Shown here: one piece after another, positions 56,776-64,000 of the stretch
Layout of the letters: every line of letters begins with the position of its first letter
How positions within the stretch are numbered: the stretch's first letter is position 1
Assembly (NCBI RefSeq): GCF_900446215.1
Contig: NZ_UAQZ01000003.1
Coordinates: 186,001-250,000, forward strand
DNA length: 64,000 nt
Reading direction: 5' to 3'
Source of the DNA: Burkholderia cenocepacia
GTDB lineage: Bacteria > Pseudomonadota > Gammaproteobacteria > Burkholderiales > Burkholderiaceae
The notes under the pieces: model-generated
Seen by the model: the letters and a program-made list of their open reading frames with translations, nothing else
Told to the model about the DNA's origin: nothing
The model's database searches: none
Made by a program: the position numbers and the translations under genes

Positions 56776-57017
56776 GGAATCCTTCGGACGGGTGAGGCGG
56801 CGCGGCCGGACAAGGCACGGCGGCGCGGGAAAAAAGGGCGGCCGGCGCGTGGAGCGCGGCGGGCCGACGGTCAAAGACGCTATTGTACCGTGCCGGCGGC
56901 CCGGATTCCGGGCTGGCGCCGAACGGCCGATGCGGCGGGCCGCCGCGCCGGCGCACCGGGCTGCGATTCTGCTGATTTCCCGCAAAGTCCGGCCGCGTAA
57001 GGGTTTGGCCCCGCGGC

Positions 57018-57023
57018 TATAAT
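57018..57023 (+). promoter_or_regulatory. -10 box overlapping the start of the UbiH-type gene
   Basis: A perfect TATAAT ends 7 bases before the ATG at 57031, where a transcript start would fall. No clear -35 hexamer or ribosome-binding site exists, so the mRNA may be leaderless. Confidence 0.45.
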
Positions 57024-57030
57024 GCCCGCC

Positions 57031-58200
57031 ATGACTGCCCACCACTCCTTCGACGTCGCCGTGGTCGGCGGCGGGCTCGTCGGCAAGACGGCCGCGCTCG
57101 CGCTGACCCAGTCCGGCTACAAGACCGCGTTGCTCGCCCAGCCGGCCACGCCGCGCGCCGCGGATCTCGCGTTCGACACGCGCGTCTACGCGCTGTCGTC
57201 CAGCTCGCAGGCGTTGCTCGAGCGGCTGCGGGTCTGGCAGGCGCTCGACCACAGCCGGCTCGCGCCCGTCTACGACATGCGCGTGTATGGCGATGCGCAT
57301 GCCGAACTGCATTTCTCCGCGTACCAGGCGTCCGTGCCGCAGCTCGCATGGATCGCCGAATCGTCGCTGGTCGAGGCGTCGCTCGACGCCGCGCTGCGCT
57401 TCCAGCCGAACCTGACGTGGTTCGACGCGCGTGCGCAGGGCTTCGACGTGCGCGACGACGCGGCCGTGCTCACACTGTCGTCGGGACAGGTGCTCGAAGC
57501 CGATCTCGTCGTCGGCGCCGACGGCGCGCATTCGTGGGTGCGCTCCCAAATGGGGGCCAGGGTAGAGCGGCGCGACTACCGGCAAACGGGCGTCGTCGCG
57601 AATTTCAAGGCATCTTTGCCGCACCGCGAGACCGCGTACCAATGGTTTCACGAAGGCGAGATCATCGCGCTGCTGCCGCTGCCGGACGGCCACGTGTCGC
57701 TCGTGTGGTCCGCGCACACCGCGCACGCGGACGCACTGCTCGCACTCGATCCGGCGCAGCTCGCGGCCGAGGTGGAGCGCGTGTCGCACGGCCAGGTCGG
57801 CGCGCTCGAATGCGTGACGCCGGCCGCCGGCTTCCCGCTGGCGCTGCAGACGGTCGACAAGCTGATCGCGCCGCGCGTCGCGCTGGTCGGCGATGCCGCG
57901 CACCTGATCCACCCGCTCGCGGGGCAGGGGATGAACCTGGGATTGCGCGACGTCGCCGCGCTCGCCGATGCGATCGCGGGCAAGGAAAGCTTCCGCAACC
58001 TCGGCGATACGGTGCTGCTGCGCCGCTACGAGCGTTCGCGTCGGGAGGACATCCGCGCGCTGATGGTCGCGACCGACGGCCTGCAGCGGCTGTTCGCGGT
58101 GCCGGGCTCGCTCGCGAAGGCGGTGCGCAATGCGGGCATGGCGTTCGTCGGCGCGCAGCCGCTCGTGAAGCGCTGGCTCGTGTCGGCCGCGCTCGGCTGA
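57031..58200 (+). CDS. UbiH/UbiF/VisC-family FAD monooxygenase
   Basis: The 389-residue product has the FAD-binding G-G-G-L-V-G-K at residues 12-18, [12 protein letters not shown] near 157-168 (DG motif) and the [14 protein letters not shown]-x-N-L-G motif near 287. These mark the ubiquinone-biosynthesis hydroxylase family (UbiH/UbiF/VisC). The ring position it hydroxylates cannot be told. An ATG at 57022 is in frame but lies in the TATAAT box. The gene is divergent from ychF and precedes dsbC by 90 bp. Confidence 0.9.
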   Translation: MTAHHSFDVAVVGGGLVGKTAALALTQSGYKTALLAQPATPRAADLAFDTRVYALSSSSQALLERLRVWQALDHSRLAPVYDMRVYGDAHAELHFSAYQASVPQLAWIAESSLVEASLDAALRFQPNLTWFDARAQGFDVRDDAAVLTLSSGQVLEADLVVGADGAHSWVRSQMGARVERRDYRQTGVVANFKASLPHRETAYQWFHEGEIIALLPLPDGHVSLVWSAHTAHADALLALDPAQLAAEVERVSHGQVGALECVTPAAGFPLALQTVDKLIAPRVALVGDAAHLIHPLAGQGMNLGLRDVAALADAIAGKESFRNLGDTVLLRRYERSRREDIRALMVATDGLQRLFAVPGSLAKAVRNAGMAFVGAQPLVKRWLVSAALG

Positions 58201-58290
58201 GCGAACCTTCCGCCACCGCGCCGGTCGGAGACGGTTCCGTTACGGCGTACACTGTGCCGTGCACTCCGATTGAGCTGAAGGAAGATTTCA

Positions 58291-59019
58291 ATGAAAAAAA
58301 CGATCCGCATCGCATCGCTGGCGCTGGCCGTCACGATGGCGACGCTTGGCTGCACCGCGCAGGCCGACCAGACCACCGACAAGCTGAAGGCTACGCTGCA
58401 GGCCCGGCTGGGCAACGACGCGCCGATCAAGAGCGTGTCGAAATCGCCGGTTGCAGGCCTTTACGAAGTGAACCTCGGCTCGCAGATCATCTATAGCGAC
58501 GCGGCGGGCGACTACGTGCTGCTCGGCGATCTCGTCGACGCGAAGACGCACAAGAACCTGACCGACGCCCGCCTGTCCGAAATCAACAAGATCGACTTCG
58601 CGAGCCTGCCGTTCGCGAATGCGATCAAGGTCGTCAAGGGCAACGGCGCCCGCAAGATCGCGGTGTTCTCCGATCCGAACTGTCCGTACTGCAAGAAGCT
58701 CGAGACGACGCTGCAGTCGGTCGACAACGTGACCGTCTACACGTTCCTGTATCCGGTGCTGTCGCCGGATTCGACCGCGAAGTCGAAGGCGATCTGGTGT
58801 GCGACCGACCGCGCGAAGACGTGGGAAAGCTGGATGCTCGACCACCGCGCGCCGTCCGGCGCCGGTACCTGCGATACCAGCGCGCTGGACAAGAACCTCG
58901 CGCTCGGCCGCGGGATGAACGTCACAGGTACGCCGACGATCTTCCTGCCGGACGGCCGCCGCCTGCCGGGCGCGGTATCGGCCGACCAGCTCAACCAGGC
59001 GCTCGCCTCGAGCAAGTAA
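58291..59019 (+). CDS. dsbC: Periplasmic disulfide isomerase DsbC
   Basis: The 242-residue product has a signal peptide ending A-Q-A (about residue 25), an N-terminal dimerisation domain and a thioredoxin-fold domain with the active site C-P-Y-C at residues 131-134 and the cis-proline loop T-G-T-P-T. A second cysteine pair lies at about 170 and 194, as in E. coli DsbC. Cysteine 21 in T-L-G-C is close to but not a good lipobox. AGGAAG precedes the ATG. DsbC repairs wrong disulfides in the periplasm. Confidence 0.93.
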   Translation: MKKTIRIASLALAVTMATLGCTAQADQTTDKLKATLQARLGNDAPIKSVSKSPVAGLYEVNLGSQIIYSDAAGDYVLLGDLVDAKTHKNLTDARLSEINKIDFASLPFANAIKVVKGNGARKIAVFSDPNCPYCKKLETTLQSVDNVTVYTFLYPVLSPDSTAKSKAIWCATDRAKTWESWMLDHRAPSGAGTCDTSALDKNLALGRGMNVTGTPTIFLPDGRRLPGAVSADQLNQALASSK

Positions 59020-59124
59020 CCGACTGCACGCCGGGCGCATGGCCCGGCCAGCGAGGGGCGCCCGCATGATCTGCCGGCGCCTCTCTTCGTTTTCGCCGCC
59101 GTATTCGACCGACCGATTGCCACG

Positions 59125-60924
59125 ATGACCCAGCCGATCCGCTATTCGATTGTCCCGAAAGATCTTGCCGCGCACCTGTTCGAAGTGACGGTGACGGTTG
59201 CCGATCCCGATCCCGAAGGCCAGCGTTTCTCGCTGCCGGTATGGATTCCGGGCAGCTATCTCGTGCGCGAGTTCGCGCGCAACATCGTGACGCTGCGTGC
59301 GTTCAACGACGCGGGCCGCAAGGTGCGCATCGCGAAGACCGACAAGCACACGTGGCAGGCCGCGCCCGTGACCGGCGCGTTGACGCTGCGTTACGACGTG
59401 TATGCATGGGACCTGTCGGTGCGCTCCGCGTATCTCGACGAATCGGGCGGCTTCTTCAACGCGACGGCCGTGTTCCTGAGCGTCGCCGGTCGCGAGGACG
59501 CGCCGTGCGAAGTCGATATCGCGAAACCGGCCGGCGCGGCGTTCCGCACCTGGCGCGTCGGCACCGCACTGCCCGAAGCGGGCGGCACCCGGCGCTACGG
59601 TTTCGGCGCATATCGCGCGGCGAACTACGACGAGCTGTCCGACCATCCGGTGACGATCGGCGAATTCGCGCTCGCGACGTTCGACGCGCACGGCGTGCCG
59701 CACGACATCGTGATCGCGGGGCGCGTGACGCAGCTCGACCTGGAGCGGCTGCGCAACGACCTGAAACGGGTGTGCGAGGCGCAGATCGCGTTGTTCGAGC
59801 CGAAGTCGAAGAAGGCGCCGATGGACCGCTACGTGTTCATGACGCTCGCGGTCAGCGACGGCTACGGCGGCCTCGAGCATCGTGCGTCGACCGCGTTGAT
59901 CTGCAACCGTACCGACCTGCCGGTGAAGGGGCGACCGGAAACGACGGAAGGCTATCGCACGTATCTCGGCCTCTGCAGCCACGAGTATTTCCACACATGG
60001 AACGTGAAGCGCATCAAGCCGGCGGCGTTCGTGCCGTACGACCTCACCCGCGAGAACTACACGTCGCTGCTGTGGCTGTTCGAGGGCTTCACGTCGTATT
60101 ACGACGACCTGATGCTGGTCCGCAGCGGGCTGATGTCGCAGGACGACTATTTCGCGGCGCTCGGCCGCACCGTGGGCGGCGTGCTGCGCGGCACGGGCCG
60201 GCTCAAGCAGAGCGTCGCGGAAAGCTCGTTCGACGCGTGGATCAAGTACTACCGTCAGGACGAGAACGCGACCAACGCGATCGTCAGCTATTACACGAAG
60301 GGCTCGCTCGTCGCGCTGGCGTTCGATCTCGCGATCCGCGCGCAGACGCGCAACCGCAAGTCGCTCGACGACGTGATGCGCCTGCTGTGGCAACGCTACG
60401 GCCGCGACTTCTATCGCGGCAAGCAGGCGGGCGTCGAGGAAAACGAAGTCGAGACGCTGATCGAAGAGGCGACGGGCGTCGCGCTCGGCCGCCTGTTCGC
60501 CGACGCCGTGCACGGCACGCGCGACCTGCCGCTCGCCGAACTGCTCGCGCCGTTCGGTGTGACGCTGACGCCCGATGTCGCGACCGGCGCGGCCGCGAAG
60601 CCGACGATCGGCGCGCGCCCGCGCGGCGGCGCGGACTGCACGTTGGCGGCGGTCTACGAAGGCGGCGCCGCGCATCGCGCGGGGTTGTCGGCCGGCGACA
60701 CGCTGATCGCGGTCGACGGCCTGCGCGTGACGGGTACGAACCTCGATGCGCTGCTGGCCCGCTACCGGCCGGGCGACAAGGTCGAGGTTCACGCGTTCCG
60801 CCGCGACGAGCTGCGTACCGCGAAGCTGAAGCTCGACGGCCCGGAAGTCACCCGCTACCGGCTGACGGCGGCCGCGAAGCCGGCTGCGGCCACGAAGGCC
60901 CGCGAAGCCTGGCTGAAGGGGTAA
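59125..60924 (+). CDS. M61 family glycyl aminopeptidase-like protease with PDZ domain
   Basis: The 599-residue product has the M61 zinc motif H-E-Y-F-H-T-W-N-V-K-R (His286, Glu287, His290), a downstream metal-ligand region with W-L-F-E-G-F-T-S-Y-Y, and a C-terminal PDZ domain (about residues 495-580, with G-L-S-A-G-D-T-L-I-A-V-D-G). M61 enzymes cleave N-terminal Gly/Ala. No signal peptide is present, so it is probably cytoplasmic. It follows dsbC by 105 bp. Confidence 0.93.
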   Translation: MTQPIRYSIVPKDLAAHLFEVTVTVADPDPEGQRFSLPVWIPGSYLVREFARNIVTLRAFNDAGRKVRIAKTDKHTWQAAPVTGALTLRYDVYAWDLSVRSAYLDESGGFFNATAVFLSVAGREDAPCEVDIAKPAGAAFRTWRVGTALPEAGGTRRYGFGAYRAANYDELSDHPVTIGEFALATFDAHGVPHDIVIAGRVTQLDLERLRNDLKRVCEAQIALFEPKSKKAPMDRYVFMTLAVSDGYGGLEHRASTALICNRTDLPVKGRPETTEGYRTYLGLCSHEYFHTWNVKRIKPAAFVPYDLTRENYTSLLWLFEGFTSYYDDLMLVRSGLMSQDDYFAALGRTVGGVLRGTGRLKQSVAESSFDAWIKYYRQDENATNAIVSYYTKGSLVALAFDLAIRAQTRNRKSLDDVMRLLWQRYGRDFYRGKQAGVEENEVETLIEEATGVALGRLFADAVHGTRDLPLAELLAPFGVTLTPDVATGAAAKPTIGARPRGGADCTLAAVYEGGAAHRAGLSAGDTLIAVDGLRVTGTNLDALLARYRPGDKVEVHAFRRDELRTAKLKLDGPEVTRYRLTAAAKPAAATKAREAWLKG

Positions 60925-61071
60925 GCGGACGCACGCGGGTATCGGGGCGCGATCAAGGATTGTTCCGTTGTTGCAACAATCCGTCGCCCTGAACCCGCTT
61001 TTTCGCGGTCATATGGCCACGCACAATGGCGTCACTCGCGCTACCGAAGCGCAACCCCACTGGAGCCTGAC

Positions 61072-61668
61072 ATGACGACCATTCTGCAAATCAATTCCGC
61101 CGCGCGTTCGCAAGGTGCGCAATCCACGCTGCTGGCCAACGAACTGACGGCAAAGCTGCAACAATCGAATCCCGGCGCGAACGTCGTGGTTCGTGACCTG
61201 CTGGCCGATGCGCTGCCGCACCTCGACGAATCGGTGCTCGGCGCGTTCTTCACGCCGGCCGACAAGCGCACCGCGGAACAGAATGCGATCGTCGCGAAGA
61301 GCGATGCACTGATCGCCGAACTGCAGGCTGCCGACATCATCGTGATCGGCGCGCCGATGTACAACTTCGGCGTCTCGTCGCAACTGAAGACGTATTTCGA
61401 CTGGATCGCCCGCGCAGGCGTCACGTTCCGTTACACCGAGAACGGTCCGGAAGGCCTGATCAAGGGCAAGAAGGTTCACGTCGTGACGGCCCGCGGCGGC
61501 AAGTACCTGGGTACGCCGAACGACAGCCACACGCCGTACCTGCGTTCGTTCCTCGGCTTCATCGGCCTGACCGACGTGAATTTCATCCATGCGGAAGGCC
61601 TGAACCTCGGTCCGGATGCGCAAAGCGCCGCACTGGCCAGCGCACGCGAAGCGATCGCCGCCGCGTAA
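61072..61668 (+). CDS. azoR: FMN-dependent NADH-azoreductase AzoR
   Basis: The 198-residue product fits the AzoR/AcpD flavodoxin-like family: N-S-A-A-R-S-Q-G near residue 7 (FMN phosphate), [13 protein letters not shown] near 95-107 and T-A-R-G-G-K-Y near 140. It reduces quinones and azo dyes with NADH. Its downstream terminator has been split by the insertion sequence that follows. A moderate dyad, CGGGTGCGACGCACCCG, lies between its stop and that terminator. Confidence 0.93.
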   Translation: MTTILQINSAARSQGAQSTLLANELTAKLQQSNPGANVVVRDLLADALPHLDESVLGAFFTPADKRTAEQNAIVAKSDALIAELQAADIIVIGAPMYNFGVSSQLKTYFDWIARAGVTFRYTENGPEGLIKGKKVHVVTARGGKYLGTPNDSHTPYLRSFLGFIGLTDVNFIHAEGLNLGPDAQSAALASAREAIAAA

Positions 61669-61714
61669 CGCGCAAGCTCGACGCGGGTGCGACGCACCCG
61701 CTGCGTCGCCCGAT

Positions 61715-61737
61715 AAAAAAAACGCCGCGCCCCGAAA
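61715..61737. terminator. Left half of the azoR/ung terminator, split by the IS
   Basis: A8 plus CGCCGCGCCCC (61715-61733) then GAAA (61734-61737) form the left arm and loop of a former hairpin. The right arm (GGGACGCGGCG and T5) lies at 63181-63196 beyond the element. Joined, they make a stem with a GAAA loop and T-runs on both strands. Confidence 0.8.
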
Positions 61738-61746
61738 TGAACTGAA

Positions 61747-61781
61747 CCCCAAAAGTTGGACGCCAACTTTTGGGGTTTTTT
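61747..61781 (+). terminator. Terminator-like hairpin at the left IS end
   Basis: CCCCAAAAGTTGG (61747-61759) pairs perfectly with CCAACTTTTGGGG (61763-61775), loop ACG, followed by T6. The right arm holds the GGGG that would be the orfA ribosome-binding site. The left arm is part of the terminal inverted repeat. Confidence 0.75.
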
Positions 61782-61782
61782 C

Positions 61783-62307
61783 ATGGCGAGATATACCGAG
61801 CAGTTCAAGCTATCGGTAGTGAAGCGGTGCATCGGGGGGGAAGCCATACGCGCGGTGGCGCGAACGCATGGCTTGAGTCACTCGACGGTTTCCCAGTGGT
61901 ACGCCACATACCAGGCTCATGGTAAGGACGGCGTGCGTAGGAAGTACAACTCATACGATGTGGCGTTCAGGCTCAAAGTTGTTCAGCACATGCGCGAGCA
62001 TGGCGTGTCGAGCAAGGAAGCGGCGGCGCGGTTCAATATTCGCAATCCGAGCGCGGTGCTCGAATGGGCTCGCCGCTATGATGATGGTGGTTTGACTGCC
62101 CTCGCGCCGAGGCCCAAAGGCCGCCGCCCAACCGCAATGCCAAAAACACCGCCTGCTCAGCCTCTGAACCCTACCGATGGCACGGATACCCGTACCCGCG
62201 AGGACCTGCTTCAGGAACTGAACTACCTGCGCATGGAGAACGCGTATCTAAAAAAGCTGAGGGCCTTGGTTCAGGCGCAGGCTGTACCGCGCAAAAAGCG
62301 CAAATAG
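61783..62307 (+). CDS. IS150-group transposase subunit OrfA
   Basis: The 174-residue product has two helix-turn-helix units (about residues 10-45 and 58-100, the second with S-S-K-E-A-A-A-R-F) and a Leu-rich coiled C-terminus (residues 145-165). It binds the IS ends. The ATG at 61783 is just after the T-run of the IS hairpin. The last codons are CGC AAA AAG CGC AAA TAG; C-AAA-AAG fits a -1 frameshift site leading into orfB, which would yield the OrfAB transposase. Confidence 0.88.
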   Translation: MARYTEQFKLSVVKRCIGGEAIRAVARTHGLSHSTVSQWYATYQAHGKDGVRRKYNSYDVAFRLKVVQHMREHGVSSKEAAARFNIRNPSAVLEWARRYDDGGLTALAPRPKGRRPTAMPKTPPAQPLNPTDGTDTRTREDLLQELNYLRMENAYLKKLRALVQAQAVPRKKRK

Positions 62308-63143
62308 TGCTTGAGCTAAGGCAACAATTCCCGCTGGCTGGCTTGCTCCGGGTGGCCGGACTGGCTCGCAGCACGTTTTATTACCAGTGCAAGGCGCTGG
62401 CCGCTCCCGATCGGCATGCGAGTGTGAAAGCGAAAATTCGAGCACTGTTCGAGCAGCACAAGGGGCGCTATGGCTATCGACGCATCACGCTGGCGCTGCG
62501 CCGTCTGGGGCAGATGATTAACCACAAGACGGTTGCACGCCTGATGCGCAAGATGCAGTTGAAGTCCTGCGTGCGGGTCAAGAAGTACCGTGCGTATAGG
62601 GGCAACACGTGCAAGACGGCCCCGCATCTGCTCCAGCGCCAGTTCCATGCCGCCCGTCCGAACGAGAAGTGGGTTACCGACATCACCGAGTTCAGCGTAG
62701 GTGGCCAAAAGCTGTATCTGTCACCAGTGCTGGATCTGTACAACGGGGAGATCATCGCGTACCAGACGCATACTCGGCCAGCCTTCCAGATGGTTACTGA
62801 CATGTTGCGCAAGGCTTTGCGTCGCCTGCAACCCGACGAAAGACCCATGTTGCACTCTGATCAAGGCTGGCATTATCAAATGCCCGGCTGGCGGCTCATG
62901 CTCGAGCAACGCTCGTTGGCGCAAAGCATGTCGCGTAAAGGCAATTGCCTGGACAACGCTGCCATGGAAAGCTTCTTCGGCACGCTGAAATCCGAGTTCT
63001 TCTACTTGAACCACTTCAGCAGCATTGAACAGCTACGCATCGGCTTGAAGCGCTACATCCGGTACTACAATCACGAGCGCATCAAGCTCAAACTGAAAGG
63101 GCTGAGTCCTGTGCAATACAGGACTCAGCCTCATCCGGCCTAG
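62307..63143 (+). CDS. IS150-group transposase OrfB (DDE integrase domain)
   Basis: The 278-residue product has an rve-type catalytic core. The DDE residues are in W-V-T-D-I-T-E, H-S-D-Q-G-W-H-Y and N-A-A-M-E-S-F-F, with K in L-K-S-E, all in usual order. Its GTG start at 62307 shares its first base with the orfA stop. The frame is open upstream past the proposed slip site, so the OrfAB fusion can be made. There is no stop or gap inside, so the gene looks intact. Confidence 0.9.
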   Translation: MLELRQQFPLAGLLRVAGLARSTFYYQCKALAAPDRHASVKAKIRALFEQHKGRYGYRRITLALRRLGQMINHKTVARLMRKMQLKSCVRVKKYRAYRGNTCKTAPHLLQRQFHAARPNEKWVTDITEFSVGGQKLYLSPVLDLYNGEIIAYQTHTRPAFQMVTDMLRKALRRLQPDERPMLHSDQGWHYQMPGWRLMLEQRSLAQSMSRKGNCLDNAAMESFFGTLKSEFFYLNHFSSIEQLRIGLKRYIRYYNHERIKLKLKGLSPVQYRTQPHPA

Positions 63144-63180
63144 CCGGTAACCGTCCAACTTCGTGGGTTCAGTTCAGAAA

Positions 63181-63196
63181 GGGACGCGGCGTTTTT
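63181..63196. terminator. Right half of the split azoR/ung terminator
   Basis: GGGACGCGGCG followed by T5 is the right arm of the interrupted hairpin described at 61715. On the minus strand it no longer has a partner, so ung transcripts may run into the IS. Confidence 0.75.
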
Positions 63197-63236
63197 GCAT
63201 GCGGTGGGGTGGCTGGCGAACCGGCCGCCGAGGCCG

Positions 63237-64000
63237 TTACGCGAACGTTTCGGCCACGTCCGGCAGGCGCCAGTCGATCGGTGCGCGGCCCGCGTCGACC
63301 AGATAGTCGTTCGCGAGCGCGAAATGGCGGCAGCCGAGGAAGCCGCGGTGCGCGGACAGCGGCGACGGGTGCGGCGCCTCCAGCACGCAGTGTTCGCTCG
63401 GATCGAACAGCGCGCGCTTGGCCTGCGCATGTGCGCCCCACAGCATGAACACGAGCCCGCGATGGCGGTTGGCGAGTTCGCGGATCAGCGTGTCCGTGCA
63501 TTGTTCCCAGCCGCGCTTCGCGTGGCTCGCGGCCGCGCCGCGCTCGACCGTCAGCACGGTGTTGAGCAGCAGCACGCCCTGCCGCGCCCACGTATCGAGG
63601 CAGCCGTGGCGCGGCGTGTCGTGACCGAAGTTCGCGGCGATTTCCTTGAAGATGTTGCGCAGCGACGGCGGCGTGCGCACGGCCGGCGGCACCGAGAACG
63701 CGAGGCCGTGCGCCTGCGGCGTGCCGCGATCGTCGCCATGGTACGGGTCCTGGCCGAGGATCACGACCTTCACGTCGTCGGGATGCGTCAGGCGCAGCGC
63801 GCGGAACACGTCGGTCGGGTAGACCGTCTTGCCGGCCGCGCGCTCGTCGTCGACGAAGCGGCACAGCGGCGCGTACGCGTCGCTGTCGATGAACGGCTTC
63901 AGCACGTCGCGCCAGACGGCCGGCAGCGCGTCGAATTGCGCGGCGAGATGCGGTACGTCGGCGGCAACGGACTGCGGTGCCGCGGCGGCCGGGGTCGGCG
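63237..64000 (-). CDS. ung: Uracil-DNA glycosylase (5' end beyond window)
   Basis: The reading frame stays open to the right edge, so the N-terminus is outside. The seen part has the water-activating motif G-Q-D-P-Y-H-G and the C-terminal H-P-S-P-L-S-A-H-R-G-F motif of family 1 UNG. It removes uracil from DNA. Residues before L-K-P-F-I-D look family-like (for example A-V-W-R-D-V), so the GTG at 63905 is internal and not the start. It was convergent with azoR before the IS insertion. Confidence 0.95.
   Translation of the reverse strand, partial: PTPAAAAPQSVAADVPHLAAQFDALPAVWRDVLKPFIDSDAYAPLCRFVDDERAAGKTVYPTDVFRALRLTHPDDVKVVILGQDPYHGDDRGTPQAHGLAFSVPPAVRTPPSLRNIFKEIAANFGHDTPRHGCLDTWARQGVLLLNTVLTVERGAAASHAKRGWEQCTDTLIRELANRHRGLVFMLWGAHAQAKRALFDPSEHCVLEAPHPSPLSAHRGFLGCRHFALANDYLVDAGRAPIDWRLPDVAETFA

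Larger units (their letters stand above)
61738..63176 (+). mobile_element. Intact IS3-family element (IS150 group), 1,439 bp
   Basis: The ends are 25-base inverted repeats matching at 22 positions, starting TGAACTGAACCC at 61738 and ending GGGTTCAGTTCA at 63176. The host GAAA is duplicated on both sides (61734-61737 and 63177-63180). It carries orfA (two helix-turn-helix units) and orfB (DDE integrase) in -1 relation, typical of IS3 elements that make transposase by frameshifting. The DDE residues, ends and target duplication are all intact, so it may be active. Its IS name was not determined. Confidence 0.93.

Noticed and set aside
57022-57030. ATG at 57022 as start of the UbiH-type gene.
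   Set aside because: It lies inside the TATAAT box; the ATG at 57031 better fits the family N-terminus.
62290-62320. Broken transposase, since orfA and orfB are in different frames.
   Set aside because: The -1 relation and slip site are normal for IS3 elements, and both frames are otherwise intact.
63237-63905. Complete ung gene starting at 63905.
   Set aside because: The frame continues to the edge with family-like residues, so the true start is outside the window.

Overview
The window looks like chromosome 1 of a Burkholderia cepacia complex species. The evidence is the very high GC coding sequence, a hemA-prfA-prmC-grxD-ubiX operon, and a type VI secretion (T6SS) cluster with the Burkholderia accessory genes tagM, tagN, tagF and tagX. 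No tRNA, rRNA or CRISPR array was found. Species assignment is inference from gene content, because no search was run.

Region 1 (1-20.4 kb) is a nearly complete T6SS cluster in three transcription blocks. tssJ and a truncated tssK run leftward off the edge. tagM-tssB-tssC-hcp-tssE-tssF-tssG-clpV-tssA run rightward from the shared divergent region. tagX-tssM-tagF-tagN run leftward towards tssA, and the divergent gene probably called tagY closes the cluster. Together they encode the membrane complex (TssJ, TssM and presumably TssL outside), the baseplate (TssA, E, F, G, K), the sheath (TssB, C), the tube (Hcp), the recycling ATPase (ClpV) and two cell-wall proteins (TagN, TagX). No vgrG, PAAR or effector gene lies in the window.

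Region 2 (20.4-35 kb) is core metabolism and regulation. It holds a CorA/ZntB-type transporter, a quinone-reductase-like enzyme with a small XapX protein and a divergent LysR regulator, an M1 peptidase lipoprotein, a WHy-domain lipoprotein, a YegP-type protein, two methyltransferases, a DUF1415 protein, a TetR/MFS pair with a very clear operator-promoter, a nitroreductase and a short Hsp70-like protein.

Region 3 (35-47.3 kb) holds cspA with a long leader, an APC permease, a DOPA-dioxygenase-like enzyme, the ubiX-grxD-prmC-prfA-hemA operon preceded by a degenerate OmpR-type regulator, then an aminopeptidase P and two small hydrolases.

Region 4 (47.3-64 kb) holds ettA, a LysR/MFS pair, a GabP-like permease, a metallo-beta-lactamase/MoaF fusion, ychF, a UbiH-type monooxygenase, dsbC, an M61 peptidase, azoR, an intact IS3-family element and ung (cut by the window edge). 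The IS sits exactly in the GAAA loop of what was the azoR/ung bidirectional terminator and carries its own terminator-like hairpin at its left end.

The most notable signals are the IS target site, hairpins flanking hcp, the TetR operator built into a promoter spacer, the cspA leader, the pseudo-receiver regulator upstream of hemA, the MBL-MoaF fusion that lacks normal zinc ligands, and the Cys-rich TagY-like protein.
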